Part shown: positions 1 through 6,434 of the stretch, piece by piece | Layout of the letters: each line of letters begins with the position of its first letter | Position numbering within the stretch: the first letter of the stretch is position 1 | From: Bacteriovoracaceae bacterium | GTDB lineage: Bacteria > Bdellovibrionota > Bacteriovoracia > Bacteriovoracales > Bacteriovoracaceae | NCBI GenBank assembly: GCA_018060635.1 | Contig: JAGOVR010000070.1 | Coordinates: forward strand, 1-7,959 | Direction: 5' to 3' | Length of the DNA stretch: 7,959 bases | Notes under the pieces: model-generated | The model's database searches: none | What the model saw: the letters and a program-made list of their open reading frames with translations, nothing else | What the model was told of the DNA's origin: nothing | Position numbers and translations under genes: made by a program

Positions 1-15
1 TGAATTAATTTTTTT

Positions 16-684
16 TTATCTCGACCCGACAAACGGATTATGTTTTTTTTCCAAAGCTAAAGTGGTTTTAGGGCCATGCCCTGTGATCACCAAAGTTTCT
101 TCTGGCAGAGTAAAAAGACGATTTTTGATAGATTTTAAAATGAGATTAGAATCTCCCCCTGGCAGATCAGTGCGACCGATAGAGCGATAAAAAAGAGTGT
201 CACCACTAAAGAGCAGAGGTGTTTCAAAGATTTCAGTATAAAAGCAACAAGAACCCTGCGTGTGACCAGGAGTAAAAAGTGTTTTTAAAAAATTTTGTAG
301 CAAAGGAGAAGAAAAAGAAAAGGTTTCTTCATCTTGATGCCACTTATCAATATTGCCTGCAGGAGGCAGATTAAAACCAAAATATTTTCCTTGTTCGCTT
401 AACCCTGCATAAAGCATTTGATCTTGCTCATGCAAATAAAGCTCAGGTATGCCTCCGAGAAGCATTTTAAGTTTATATGATTCCCCAATATGATCAAAGT
501 GGGCGTGGGTGTGCAAAAGGTATTTCACTTTTAAATTTTTGGCGGTAATCAGATCATAAACTTGAGTAGCATTTTGACCAGCATCAATGATCAGAGCTTC
601 CTTACTTTCTTCATCATAAAGGAAAGTTGTATTACAACCCAAAGGTCCTGTGGGAAAAGTTTCGCGCTTTAAGCTATTTTTCAT
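16..684 (-). CDS. MBL-fold metal-dependent hydrolase (glyoxalase II / YcbL-like)
   Basis: A 222-residue metallo-beta-lactamase-fold hydrolase, probably cytoplasmic because no signal peptide is visible. The metal-binding set is complete: THAHFDH (H60, H62, D64, H65), H141 in TPGHTQGS, the bridging D162 in SGDTLF, and H203 in the late GHG. The GRTDLPGGD stretch (170-178) is typical of the short glyoxalase II-like YcbL group, which hydrolyses thioesters such as S-lactoylglutathione. The actual substrate cannot be read from sequence. The protein is shorter than classical GloB, which carries an extra C-terminal helical domain. Its ATG overlaps the stop of the upstream peptidase gene in an ATGA, and no good Shine-Dalgarno precedes it, so translation is probably coupled. 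It ends with TAA. No terminator is visible in the few bases left before the window edge. Confidence 0.9.
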   Translation of the reverse strand: MKNSLKRETFPTGPLGCNTTFLYDEESKEALIIDAGQNATQVYDLITAKNLKVKYLLHTHAHFDHIGESYKLKMLLGGIPELYLHEQDQMLYAGLSEQGKYFGFNLPPAGNIDKWHQDEETFSFSSPLLQNFLKTLFTPGHTQGSCCFYTEIFETPLLFSGDTLFYRSIGRTDLPGGDSNLILKSIKNRLFTLPEETLVITGHGPKTTLALEKKHNPFVGSR

Positions 685-1547
685 AGGGGATTCTCAAAGT
701 TTTTTTCAAAGGCCTGGTCTAAGGCCCCTTTAAATTTTTCAAAATAGACAGTACTTTTACTGGGGTCACTGCTGGGAAGCTCTAACGTATAGGTCGGAAT
801 TTTCATTTCATTGCCTGCCCAGTTCCCTAAACTTCCTGGATAATAAGGATAATCATTAATTTTATAACCTTCGGCTTTTTCACTCATTTGAATGAGAAGC
901 TCATGCCCGTGTTTCCCATTATGATCATTCAAATTATCAGGGCCATCATAATCCAGAAGTGTCAGCGGAGCATGGACAGAAATAATTTTACTGGGTTTGT
1001 AACGAATAATAAGATTCATTTGAAAAAGTGTTTCAGGTTCACTTAAGGCCTTGGGGCCAGGATAGCGGCGTTTATCACTTTTATATTTTTGTTTCCAAGA
1101 TTTAAGAGCTAAAGCATTCCAGTCTTTAGTGGGGAAGTTACGATTGACATCCACACCACTAGCATTGGTGCGTGTGGGTTTTTTCTTAAAAAAAGAATCG
1201 GGGCTTACCAGAGGAGCTATGACAATAAATTTATCTTTGAGAAAATCAGGGCGATTTTTTAAATTTTCCATAATATCAAAACAAAATTTTACAGGAGTTA
1301 TTTCATCTCCATGCACGCCACATAAAACAAGAGTTGTATTTTTACTGGTGTTTTGTTCTCCGAAGGTATGCCAGACTAGCGAGGAGCCTGTTTTCGTTTT
1401 TCGTACATTATTCCATGTATAATTCTGACAAAGAGGGGATTTCCATTGCAAATTTTGAAATTTTGCCTCAATAAGAGAGCAAAAGTTAGGATGAGATGCA
1501 AATGCTATCAAAGGGAAAAAAGAAAATAAAGAAAGATACTGTTTCAA
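681..1547 (-). CDS. M14-family zinc peptidase, MpaA-like murein peptide amidase, probably exported
   Basis: A 288-residue metallopeptidase of the M14 carboxypeptidase family. Zinc ligands are H79 and E82 (GVHGDE) and H192 (SVHAP). The substrate-carboxylate motif NRN is at 135-137 and the catalytic glutamate is E256 in LELP. The GVDVNRNFP block, SEPET (169-173) and PGSLGNW (237-243) resemble E. coli MpaA, which cuts the gamma-D-Glu-mesoDAP bond of murein peptides. Unlike cytoplasmic MpaA, the N-terminus (K2, then a hydrophobic run to AFAS near residue 18) looks like a signal peptide, suggesting a periplasmic or secreted enzyme. The start is TTG, with GAGG five bases upstream (minus strand, 1556-1553). 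It is first in a two-gene operon with the MBL hydrolase. Family assignment is strong. The exact bond cleaved and the export are inferred. Confidence 0.85.
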   Translation of the reverse strand: MKQYLSLFSFFPLIAFASHPNFCSLIEAKFQNLQWKSPLCQNYTWNNVRKTKTGSSLVWHTFGEQNTSKNTTLVLCGVHGDEITPVKFCFDIMENLKNRPDFLKDKFIVIAPLVSPDSFFKKKPTRTNASGVDVNRNFPTKDWNALALKSWKQKYKSDKRRYPGPKALSEPETLFQMNLIIRYKPSKIISVHAPLTLLDYDGPDNLNDHNGKHGHELLIQMSEKAEGYKINDYPYYPGSLGNWAGNEMKIPTYTLELPSSDPSKSTVYFEKFKGALDQAFEKNFENPL

Positions 1548-1574
1548 GAAAGCCTCAAGAGTTATTTTTCAGAT

Positions 1575-1596
1575 AATTTAAGCTTTTCCTTAAATT
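1575..1596. repeat. Perfect inverted repeat in the leader of the peptidase operon
   Basis: Arms AATTTAAG (1575-1582) and CTTAAATT (1589-1596) are perfect 8-bp complements around a 6-base loop. The repeat lies between the predicted minus-strand promoter and the TTG start at 1547, so it would be in the 5' leader of the peptidase mRNA. The stem is AT-rich and weak, and no T-run follows it on either strand, so it does not look like a terminator. It may be a protein-binding site or a weak hairpin, or chance in AT-rich DNA. Confidence 0.4.
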
Positions 1597-1603
1597 TCGT
1601 CTA

Positions 1604-1633
1604 GTTATATTCTCTGCCACAACTTTTTGGCAA
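1604..1633 (-). promoter_or_regulatory. Sigma-70-like promoter of the peptidase/MBL operon
   Basis: On the minus strand, TTGCCA (1633-1628; five of six to TTGACA) is followed after 18 bp by TATAAC (1609-1604; five of six to TATAAT). Transcription would start near 1597, giving a leader of about 50 bases before the TTG start at 1547. The -35 box sits inside the palindrome at 1623-1637. Consensus match and position are good, but no transcription start was measured. Confidence 0.6.
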
Positions 1634-1637
1634 AAAG
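1623..1637. promoter_or_regulatory. 15-bp palindrome, candidate operator between divergent genes
   Basis: CTTTTTGGCAAAAAG has perfect 7-bp arms around one central base. It covers the -35 box of the minus-strand promoter and lies about 60 bases upstream of the PilZ-GAF regulator start. Its place between divergent transcription units suits a regulator-binding site, possibly for the neighbouring Fis-type HTH protein, but no binding protein can be named. Confidence 0.4.
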
Positions 1638-1697
1638 ATTAAAAGTTTATTTTATCCTACCGATAAGAGCTTTAGGAATCTCTTTCAGAGGAATTTT

Positions 1698-3638
1698 ATG
1701 CAAAGTTTTTTAGAATATAAGTTTTTACGCTCTTTCCGAATTCCAGTGGAGAAAGCAGATAATATTCGCTTCCTCGTAGAAAAAGAGGTGAGAGATGATC
1801 TAGGCAAAGCTTCTTTTCAGTATATTGAAGGGGCTGAACTGTTAGACATGAGCTTAAGTGGTTTAGGTTTTATCACTAAAGATGATCTTTCTATTGGAAG
1901 TGAACTTCGCATATCTTTACAGTTTAAAAAAGCTTACGCCGATGTTACGGCAAAAGTTGTGCGTTCTTTTAATGATGGTATTCATGCAGGTTCTGTCGTC
2001 TATGGCATTCAAGTGGATGAAGATGATCAGGTGGTGCTTAAAAGATTTTTAGATCAATTTGTGCTGTCACTTTCTCCTGAGCGTATGCGTGAATCTATGT
2101 CTGCTTTGGCCATCTCTAAAAATAATAGCTCTCAAAGTGATCCTTTTGAAATTTTATCTTTGATGTTGTCACTGGTTAAAGATATGACTCAATTCGGAAC
2201 CAAAGATGGATTTTGCGATAATCTCTTAGGCGAAGTTTGTCGAATATTAAGTGCGCAAAGAGCGACACTTTATGTGATTGATCCTATTCATAATCAGCTA
2301 GAGGCCAAATCCACACATGGAGTAGAGAAACAGGGGCTTAAGTTTGACTATCGCAAAGGAATTGTGGGTTCTGTTTTTACCTCAGGCCATCTTCTCAATA
2401 TGGAAATGACTCAAGAGAATGCGAGATTTTCTGAAGAATTAGATGAGCTAACAGGGCTTAAAACTCATTCCATGCTTTGTATTCCTATCTATAATCGTGA
2501 AGATAAAACCGTGGGCGTGTTAGAGGTTTCTAATAAAAGAGGGGTAAGTCGTTTTAATTTTGAGGATGAAAAAACTCTTAAAATATTAGGTGTTGTCTTC
2601 TCTTCTATTTTTCATGATTTTAATCCTATGGTGGAAGGGTCACACATTCGTAGATTTAGTACTCCTTTTGACCGTAAGAATGCTCTGATTGGGAAGTCAC
2701 ATTTAACCGCAGAAATTCGTCAATCTATTGTAAAGATGAAAGATATTGATGCACCTTTACTCATTGAAGGAGAGCATGGAGTTGGGAAAAAACTTTTGGC
2801 CACTATTATTCATGAAGAAGGTAAGCGTGGGCTTCAGCCTATGCAAACAGTTTTTTGTGGAGGTCGGGATGAAACTCAATTAAGTGCTGAGATTTTTGGC
2901 ACAGAAGAATCTGCAGGAGCTTTAAATGCTTGCCAAGGCGGAACAGTTTTTTTACATGAGATTTCTTATTTACCAGTAAATATTCAAGAAAGACTTCTGA
3001 CTTTTCTCAAACAAAAGTCAGAGGTAAGAATCATCTCTTGCTCTAGTCGAGATTTGAGGGCTTTGGTGGAAGAACAAGGTTTTTTTAATAGAGAGCTTTT
3101 TGAAATTTTATCTCAGGCCTATGTTTATATGGCTCCTTTACGTAAAAGAGGCAAAGATGATATCAGAGAACTTACTAATTATTTTTTAAGAATGGAGTGC
3201 AAGAAACAGGGACTTCTTTTAAAGATGTTTTCACCTCAAGTTCAAGAGCAGTTGGCTGATTATGAATGGCCAGGTAATGTGCGAGAACTTAAAGATGCGG
3301 TAGAAAAAGCTGTTATTTACAATCCAAAGAGCCATATTATTTCTCAAATTGAAAATTTTGCTACACCCATTATTGATAAGAACCGTTCCACGCTTAAAAT
3401 GTTTGCAGATATTCCTTTTGTTTCTAATCATGATATTGCCTTGAAAGATCGTTTGGCCCTGATTGAACGCAAGCTCATTTTAGCCGAGATCAAGAGATAT
3501 AATGGCAATAAATCTAAAACAGCCAAAATGATGGGGATTAGTCGTGAAGCTCTTCGTAAGAAGCTTTTACAAAGTGATGAAATTTTGGCCCGCTTAGAAG
3601 GGCGAGAGCTTACAGAAGAAGAAAAATTAGCGGCCTAA
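1698..3638 (+). CDS. PilZ-GAF-AAA+-Fis HTH regulator, degenerate sigma-54 activator type
   Basis: A 646-residue regulator. Domains in order: PilZ (about 8-115, with D50-M-S52-L-S-G55 fitting D/NxSxxG), GAF (about 145-310), an enhancer-binding-protein-type AAA+ module (about 325-555) and a Fis-type helix-turn-helix (about 588-628, around NGNKSKTAKMMGISREALRKK). Walker A is GEHGVGKK (358-365) and the WPGNVREL block is intact (524-531). GAFTGA is absent: between FG (400-401) and GGT (414-416) there are 12 residues, where NtrC has about 21. The Walker B aspartate is H420, the pre-sensor-I loop is about 12 residues shorter than in NtrC, and the arginine fingers are replaced by N464 and I470. It should bind DNA but probably cannot remodel sigma-54 polymerase. 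The PilZ arginine motif is imperfect (RSFR, 11-14), so c-di-GMP binding is uncertain. ATG start with AGAGGA about five bases upstream. Confidence 0.88.
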   Translation: MQSFLEYKFLRSFRIPVEKADNIRFLVEKEVRDDLGKASFQYIEGAELLDMSLSGLGFITKDDLSIGSELRISLQFKKAYADVTAKVVRSFNDGIHAGSVVYGIQVDEDDQVVLKRFLDQFVLSLSPERMRESMSALAISKNNSSQSDPFEILSLMLSLVKDMTQFGTKDGFCDNLLGEVCRILSAQRATLYVIDPIHNQLEAKSTHGVEKQGLKFDYRKGIVGSVFTSGHLLNMEMTQENARFSEELDELTGLKTHSMLCIPIYNREDKTVGVLEVSNKRGVSRFNFEDEKTLKILGVVFSSIFHDFNPMVEGSHIRRFSTPFDRKNALIGKSHLTAEIRQSIVKMKDIDAPLLIEGEHGVGKKLLATIIHEEGKRGLQPMQTVFCGGRDETQLSAEIFGTEESAGALNACQGGTVFLHEISYLPVNIQERLLTFLKQKSEVRIISCSSRDLRALVEEQGFFNRELFEILSQAYVYMAPLRKRGKDDIRELTNYFLRMECKKQGLLLKMFSPQVQEQLADYEWPGNVRELKDAVEKAVIYNPKSHIISQIENFATPIIDKNRSTLKMFADIPFVSNHDIALKDRLALIERKLILAEIKRYNGNKSKTAKMMGISREALRKKLLQSDEILARLEGRELTEEEKLAA

Positions 3639-3702
3639 CATTTACCTGTTCTGCTTTCTTTGTTATTCTTTCTTTCTATAAATAAAAGCAAAAGGATTTT
3701 TT

Positions 3703-5061
3703 GTGGAAAGAAAACTATTTGGAACGGATGGCATTCGTGGTAAGGCCAATATTTTTCCTATGACTTGTGAAGTAGCTTTTGCTTTAGGGCGAGCTGTCAC
3801 TAATTACTTTCAACAAAAAAATTCACGCAAAAATCCCATGGTCATTATTGGAAAAGATACCAGACTTAGTTGCTATATGTTGGAGCAAGCTTTTTCTGCA
3901 GGTGTTTGTTCGCAAGGAGGACAAGCTATTCTGACAGGTCCTTTGCCCACTCCTGGAGTAGCTTTTGCTGTGCAATCTATGCGAGCTGACGCAGGAGTTA
4001 TGATTTCTGCTTCTCACAATGCTTTTTATGATAATGGGATTAAAATTTTTGATAGAACAGGACATAAGCTTCCCGACAGTACAGAAAAAATTTTAGAAGA
4101 AATGGTTTTATCTCCAGAGAAACTTCCCACTATGCTTGGAGCAGATTTAGGCAGAGCGAAAAGGTTAGATGAAATTTTAGGGCGCTATATCGTTCAAGTA
4201 AAAAGTGTTTTTGATAAAAAATATAGTTTGGAAGGTTTGAAAATTGTAGTGGATGGTGCCAATGGCGCAGGCTATAAAGTGGCCCCTTTGGTATTTGAAG
4301 AGTTGGGTGCTGAGGTTATTTCTCTAGGTGATCATCCTAATGGACAAAATATTAATGAAGGTTGTGGGGCCATTCATCCTGAAACTTGCGCTCAGGAAGT
4401 TTTGAAACAAAAAGCAGATATTGGAATATGTATTGATGGTGATGGTGATCGTGTTGTTATTATAAATGATCAAGGGCAAGTTATTCATGGAGATCATTTG
4501 ATTGGGATTTGCGCTCGGTTTTTAAAAGATCAAGGTGAGCTTAAAGATCAAGATGAAGTGGTAGGAACAGTCATGACGAATCTCGGATTAGAAAAATATC
4601 TTAAAAGTTTAAATTTAAATTTATATCGCACAAAAGTAGGAGATCGTTACATTGTCGAACGACTGACTGAATCTAATTCTTTTTTTGGAGGAGAGCCTTC
4701 AGGACATATTATTTTTAAAAAATATTCCACGACGGGAGATGGACTGCTGGCCGCTTTAAAAATTTTAGAAGCACTTCTTTATTATAAAAAATCTTTGGTA
4801 GAACTCACTTCGGATATTCCTCTTTGCCCTCATCTTCTTACAGCTATAAAAGTAAAAAAAAGAGAAGACTTGGCCCAGCAGATCAATATTCAACAAGCGA
4901 TTACTTCGTGGGAAAAAAAGTTAGCGGATAAGGGGCGTATTCTTTTACGTTACTCAGGGACAGAACCTCTCTTAAGACTTTTGGTAGAAGGAGAAGATGC
5001 TAATCTTATTAAGAAAGCCTCTCAAGAATTATCTGAGATTATACAAGCTGATTTAGGGTAA
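3703..5061 (+). CDS. glmM: Phosphoglucosamine mutase
   Basis: A 452-residue alpha-D-phosphohexomutase that converts glucosamine-6-phosphate to glucosamine-1-phosphate in cytoplasmic UDP-GlcNAc synthesis, feeding peptidoglycan and LPS. All four active-site loops are present: FGTDGIRG (6-13), the phosphoserine loop ISASHN with catalytic S104, the magnesium loop D245-G-D247-G-D249-R250, the sugar-binding GGEPSGH (329-335) and the phosphate-binding RYSGTEP (416-422). Length is normal for GlmM. One small oddity is alanine at 107, where ASHNP is usual. The start is GTG with AAAGGA about six bases upstream. It follows the PilZ-GAF regulator by 64 bases with no terminator-like hairpin between. A TATAAA at 3677-3682 has no convincing -35 box, so read-through from upstream is plausible. 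nnrD follows after 3 bases. Confidence 0.96.
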   Translation: MERKLFGTDGIRGKANIFPMTCEVAFALGRAVTNYFQQKNSRKNPMVIIGKDTRLSCYMLEQAFSAGVCSQGGQAILTGPLPTPGVAFAVQSMRADAGVMISASHNAFYDNGIKIFDRTGHKLPDSTEKILEEMVLSPEKLPTMLGADLGRAKRLDEILGRYIVQVKSVFDKKYSLEGLKIVVDGANGAGYKVAPLVFEELGAEVISLGDHPNGQNINEGCGAIHPETCAQEVLKQKADIGICIDGDGDRVVIINDQGQVIHGDHLIGICARFLKDQGELKDQDEVVGTVMTNLGLEKYLKSLNLNLYRTKVGDRYIVERLTESNSFFGGEPSGHIIFKKYSTTGDGLLAALKILEALLYYKKSLVELTSDIPLCPHLLTAIKVKKREDLAQQINIQQAITSWEKKLADKGRILLRYSGTEPLLRLLVEGEDANLIKKASQELSEIIQADLG

Positions 5062-5064
5062 CGA

Positions 5065-5901
5065 ATGCGCCTCCCTGTGATAAAAATTCCTAAGCGATCA
5101 TCGTTTGCTCATAAAAATGATTTTGGACATATTTTAATCATTGCAGGAAGTACTGGTTTTTCAGGAGCGGCTTCTCTTTGTGCTCAAAGTGCTTTGGCCA
5201 CAGGTGCAGGGCTGGTGACACTGATGACGTGGAAGGAGAGCTATTTAGAAGTTGCGCAAAGAACTCCTGCAACGGTCATGTTAAAAAAAATACAATCTAA
5301 GATTTCTTTTGTTCCGTATGATGTTATTTTAATAGGGCCAGGCCTTGGACGGAGTCTAAGGACTAGAAAGCTTGTGCTCAATGTTTTAAAACAACCTCTT
5401 CCTGTTATTTTGGATGCTGACGCTCTCACCTGTTTGTCTCTTAAAAAAATGACTTCTACCCTTAAAAAAAGAACTGCTCCCACACTCCTGACTCCTCATA
5501 TAGGGGAATTTTCTTATTTAATGGAAATGTCTAAGGAGAAAATTTTAAAAAATTCACAAGAGTTGGTAAAGAACGCGGCCATAAAAACTGGGAGCTATAT
5601 TCTTTTAAAAAGCTTTATAAGTTTTTTGGCCACACCTGAGGGTTGTGTTTTTACCCATGCTCACCCCAATAGTGGTATGAGTAAAGGGGGAAGTGGAGAC
5701 ACCTTAGCAGGAATTATTGCAGGGTTAATTCCTCAAAAAAAAACCAGCCCACGTTTAACATTTGAACAGAGTATTTATCTTGGCCAGAGGTTACATAGTC
5801 AAGCAGGAGATTTGGCGCGGAAAAAGTGGGGAGAGCGTTCTATGTCAGCTGTAGAGGTGATTGCAAGCTTATCGCAAATCTTAAAAAAGAAACAAAAATG
5901 A
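5065..5901 (+). CDS. nnrD: ADP/ATP-dependent NAD(P)H-hydrate dehydratase, stand-alone
   Basis: A 278-residue ribokinase-fold enzyme matching the C-terminal domain of YjeF/Nnr. It repairs damaged nicotinamide cofactors by dehydrating (S)-NAD(P)HX at the cost of ADP or ATP. Visible motifs: GHILIIAGS (21-29) and the following GAASLCAQSAL, IGPGLG (90-95), LDADAL (116-121), TPHIGEF (143-149), and GMSKGGSGDTLAG (204-216), in which D212 is the catalytic aspartate. The epimerase half (NnrE), fused at the N-terminus in E. coli YjeF, is absent here, so it must be encoded elsewhere or be missing. Two family positions vary: LLKS rather than LLKG at 180-183, and TPHIG rather than TPHPG. ATG start, 3 bases after glmM, with AGGG (5055-5058) inside the end of glmM. 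Its stop overlaps the tsaE start. The nnr-tsaE adjacency is also seen in E. coli (yjeF-yjeE). Confidence 0.93.
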   Translation: MRLPVIKIPKRSSFAHKNDFGHILIIAGSTGFSGAASLCAQSALATGAGLVTLMTWKESYLEVAQRTPATVMLKKIQSKISFVPYDVILIGPGLGRSLRTRKLVLNVLKQPLPVILDADALTCLSLKKMTSTLKKRTAPTLLTPHIGEFSYLMEMSKEKILKNSQELVKNAAIKTGSYILLKSFISFLATPEGCVFTHAHPNSGMSKGGSGDTLAGIIAGLIPQKKTSPRLTFEQSIYLGQRLHSQAGDLARKKWGERSMSAVEVIASLSQILKKKQK

Positions 5902-6341
5902 AGCGAATACTTCTTAAAAAATGGGAAGAGATCTCTCAAAATGAGGTAAGTGCTTTATGCCTTGATTTAAAAAATATGTTACAAACACCTGCACTTATTA
6001 TTTTAACTGGTGATTTAGGCAGTGGAAAAACTTTTTTAGTAGATTCTTTTTTAAAAAATAACGGCCAAAAACAAGGGGCACAAAGTCCTACTTTTTCTCT
6101 TTTGCAAGAGCATGAAGATGTTTTACATGGAGATTTTTATCGTTTGAAGAGTTCTGAAGAAATTGAATATTTAGAACTTCCTTTGCTTTTAGAAAATAAA
6201 AAATTATTTTTTTTAGAATGGGGAAAAGATTATTTACAAGCAGTGGTTCCTTATTTAGAAGAATCTGTATTTTTTTATGAAATAGAAATTCTAAGTGTCC
6301 ATGAAACACGTAGCTACTTTCTTTATCAGTCAAAAAAATGA
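5898..6341 (+). CDS. tsaE: tRNA t6A biosynthesis ATPase TsaE
   Basis: A 147-residue P-loop ATPase that works with TsaB and TsaD in making N6-threonylcarbamoyladenosine at position 37 of ANN-decoding tRNAs. Motifs: Walker A GDLGSGKT (38-45), SPTFSLL (63-69), HGDFYRL (77-83) and the late LEWG (106-109), all in the usual TsaE order and spacing. I chose the ATG at 5898 because it forms an ATGA overlap with the nnrD stop and gives the normal TsaE length. The open frame extends back to a GTG at 5826, but that would add 24 residues lying inside nnrD with no family resemblance. There is no strong Shine-Dalgarno, so translational coupling to nnrD is likely. tsaB and tsaD are not in the window. Confidence 0.95.
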   Translation: MKRILLKKWEEISQNEVSALCLDLKNMLQTPALIILTGDLGSGKTFLVDSFLKNNGQKQGAQSPTFSLLQEHEDVLHGDFYRLKSSEEIEYLELPLLLENKKLFFLEWGKDYLQAVVPYLEESVFFYEIEILSVHETRSYFLYQSKK

Positions 6342-6375
6342 CAATCAAATCTTTGTTATATCTTTATGTATTTTG

Positions 6376-6408
6376 GGGAATAACTGTTGACGGAGGTTGG
6401 TTAATCCC
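6376..6408. promoter_or_regulatory. Imperfect inverted repeat around the -35 box, candidate Rrf2 operator
   Basis: GGGAATAAC (6376-6384) and GTTAATCCC (6400-6408) are inverted copies with one mismatch in nine, flanking the -35 box at 6387-6392. A third, direct near-copy, GGGAATAGC, is at 6444-6452 in the leader. IscR-type regulators commonly repress their own promoter, so this may be the autoregulatory site. It does not fit the E. coli type 1 IscR consensus beyond a GTTGAC half-site at 6386-6391. Confidence 0.4.
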
Positions 6409-6416
6409 TTCATAAT
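6387..6416 (+). promoter_or_regulatory. Sigma-70-like promoter of the Rrf2/cysteine desulfurase operon
   Basis: TTGACG (6387-6392) and CATAAT (6411-6416) are separated by 18 bp and each match the consensus at five of six positions. Transcription would start near 6423, giving a leader of about 80 bases that contains the nested inverted repeat at 6435-6482. This separates the iron-sulfur genes from the glmM-nnrD-tsaE run, although no terminator is visible after tsaE, so some read-through is possible. Confidence 0.65.
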
Positions 6417-6434
6417 TTATTTAATAACTTACTA

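Noticed and set aside
1129..1422. A 97-codon plus-strand open frame
   Set aside because: It lies wholly inside the minus-strand M14 peptidase gene, which has full catalytic motifs. The frame has no recognisable domain.
1628..1647. A sigma-54 promoter suggested by TGGCA upstream of the enhancer-binding-type regulator
   Set aside because: There is no GC at the -12 position at the required spacing, and the same bases fit a sigma-70 -35 box on the other strand better.
3639..3702. A terminator or strong promoter between the PilZ-GAF regulator and glmM
   Set aside because: The 64 bases are a pyrimidine-rich tract without a stem. The only -10-like element, TATAAA (3677-3682), lacks a matching -35 box.
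3823..4065. Minus-strand open frames inside glmM, nnrD, tsaE and the Rrf2 gene (for example 3823-4065, 5241-5483, 6088-6348, 6624-6815)
   Set aside because: They are antisense to genes with complete family motifs and show no domain of their own.
5735..5743. A run of nine A in nnrD, with a similar run at 7372-7380 in the cysteine desulfurase, as possible phase-variation or slippage sites
   Set aside because: Such runs are expected in AT-rich genes rich in lysine codons. Both genes are housekeeping-type, and the frame continues correctly through each run.
5826..5897. A longer tsaE starting at the GTG at 5826
   Set aside because: The extra 24 residues overlap the conserved end of nnrD and do not resemble TsaE. 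The ATG at 5898 gives the normal length and an ATGA overlap.
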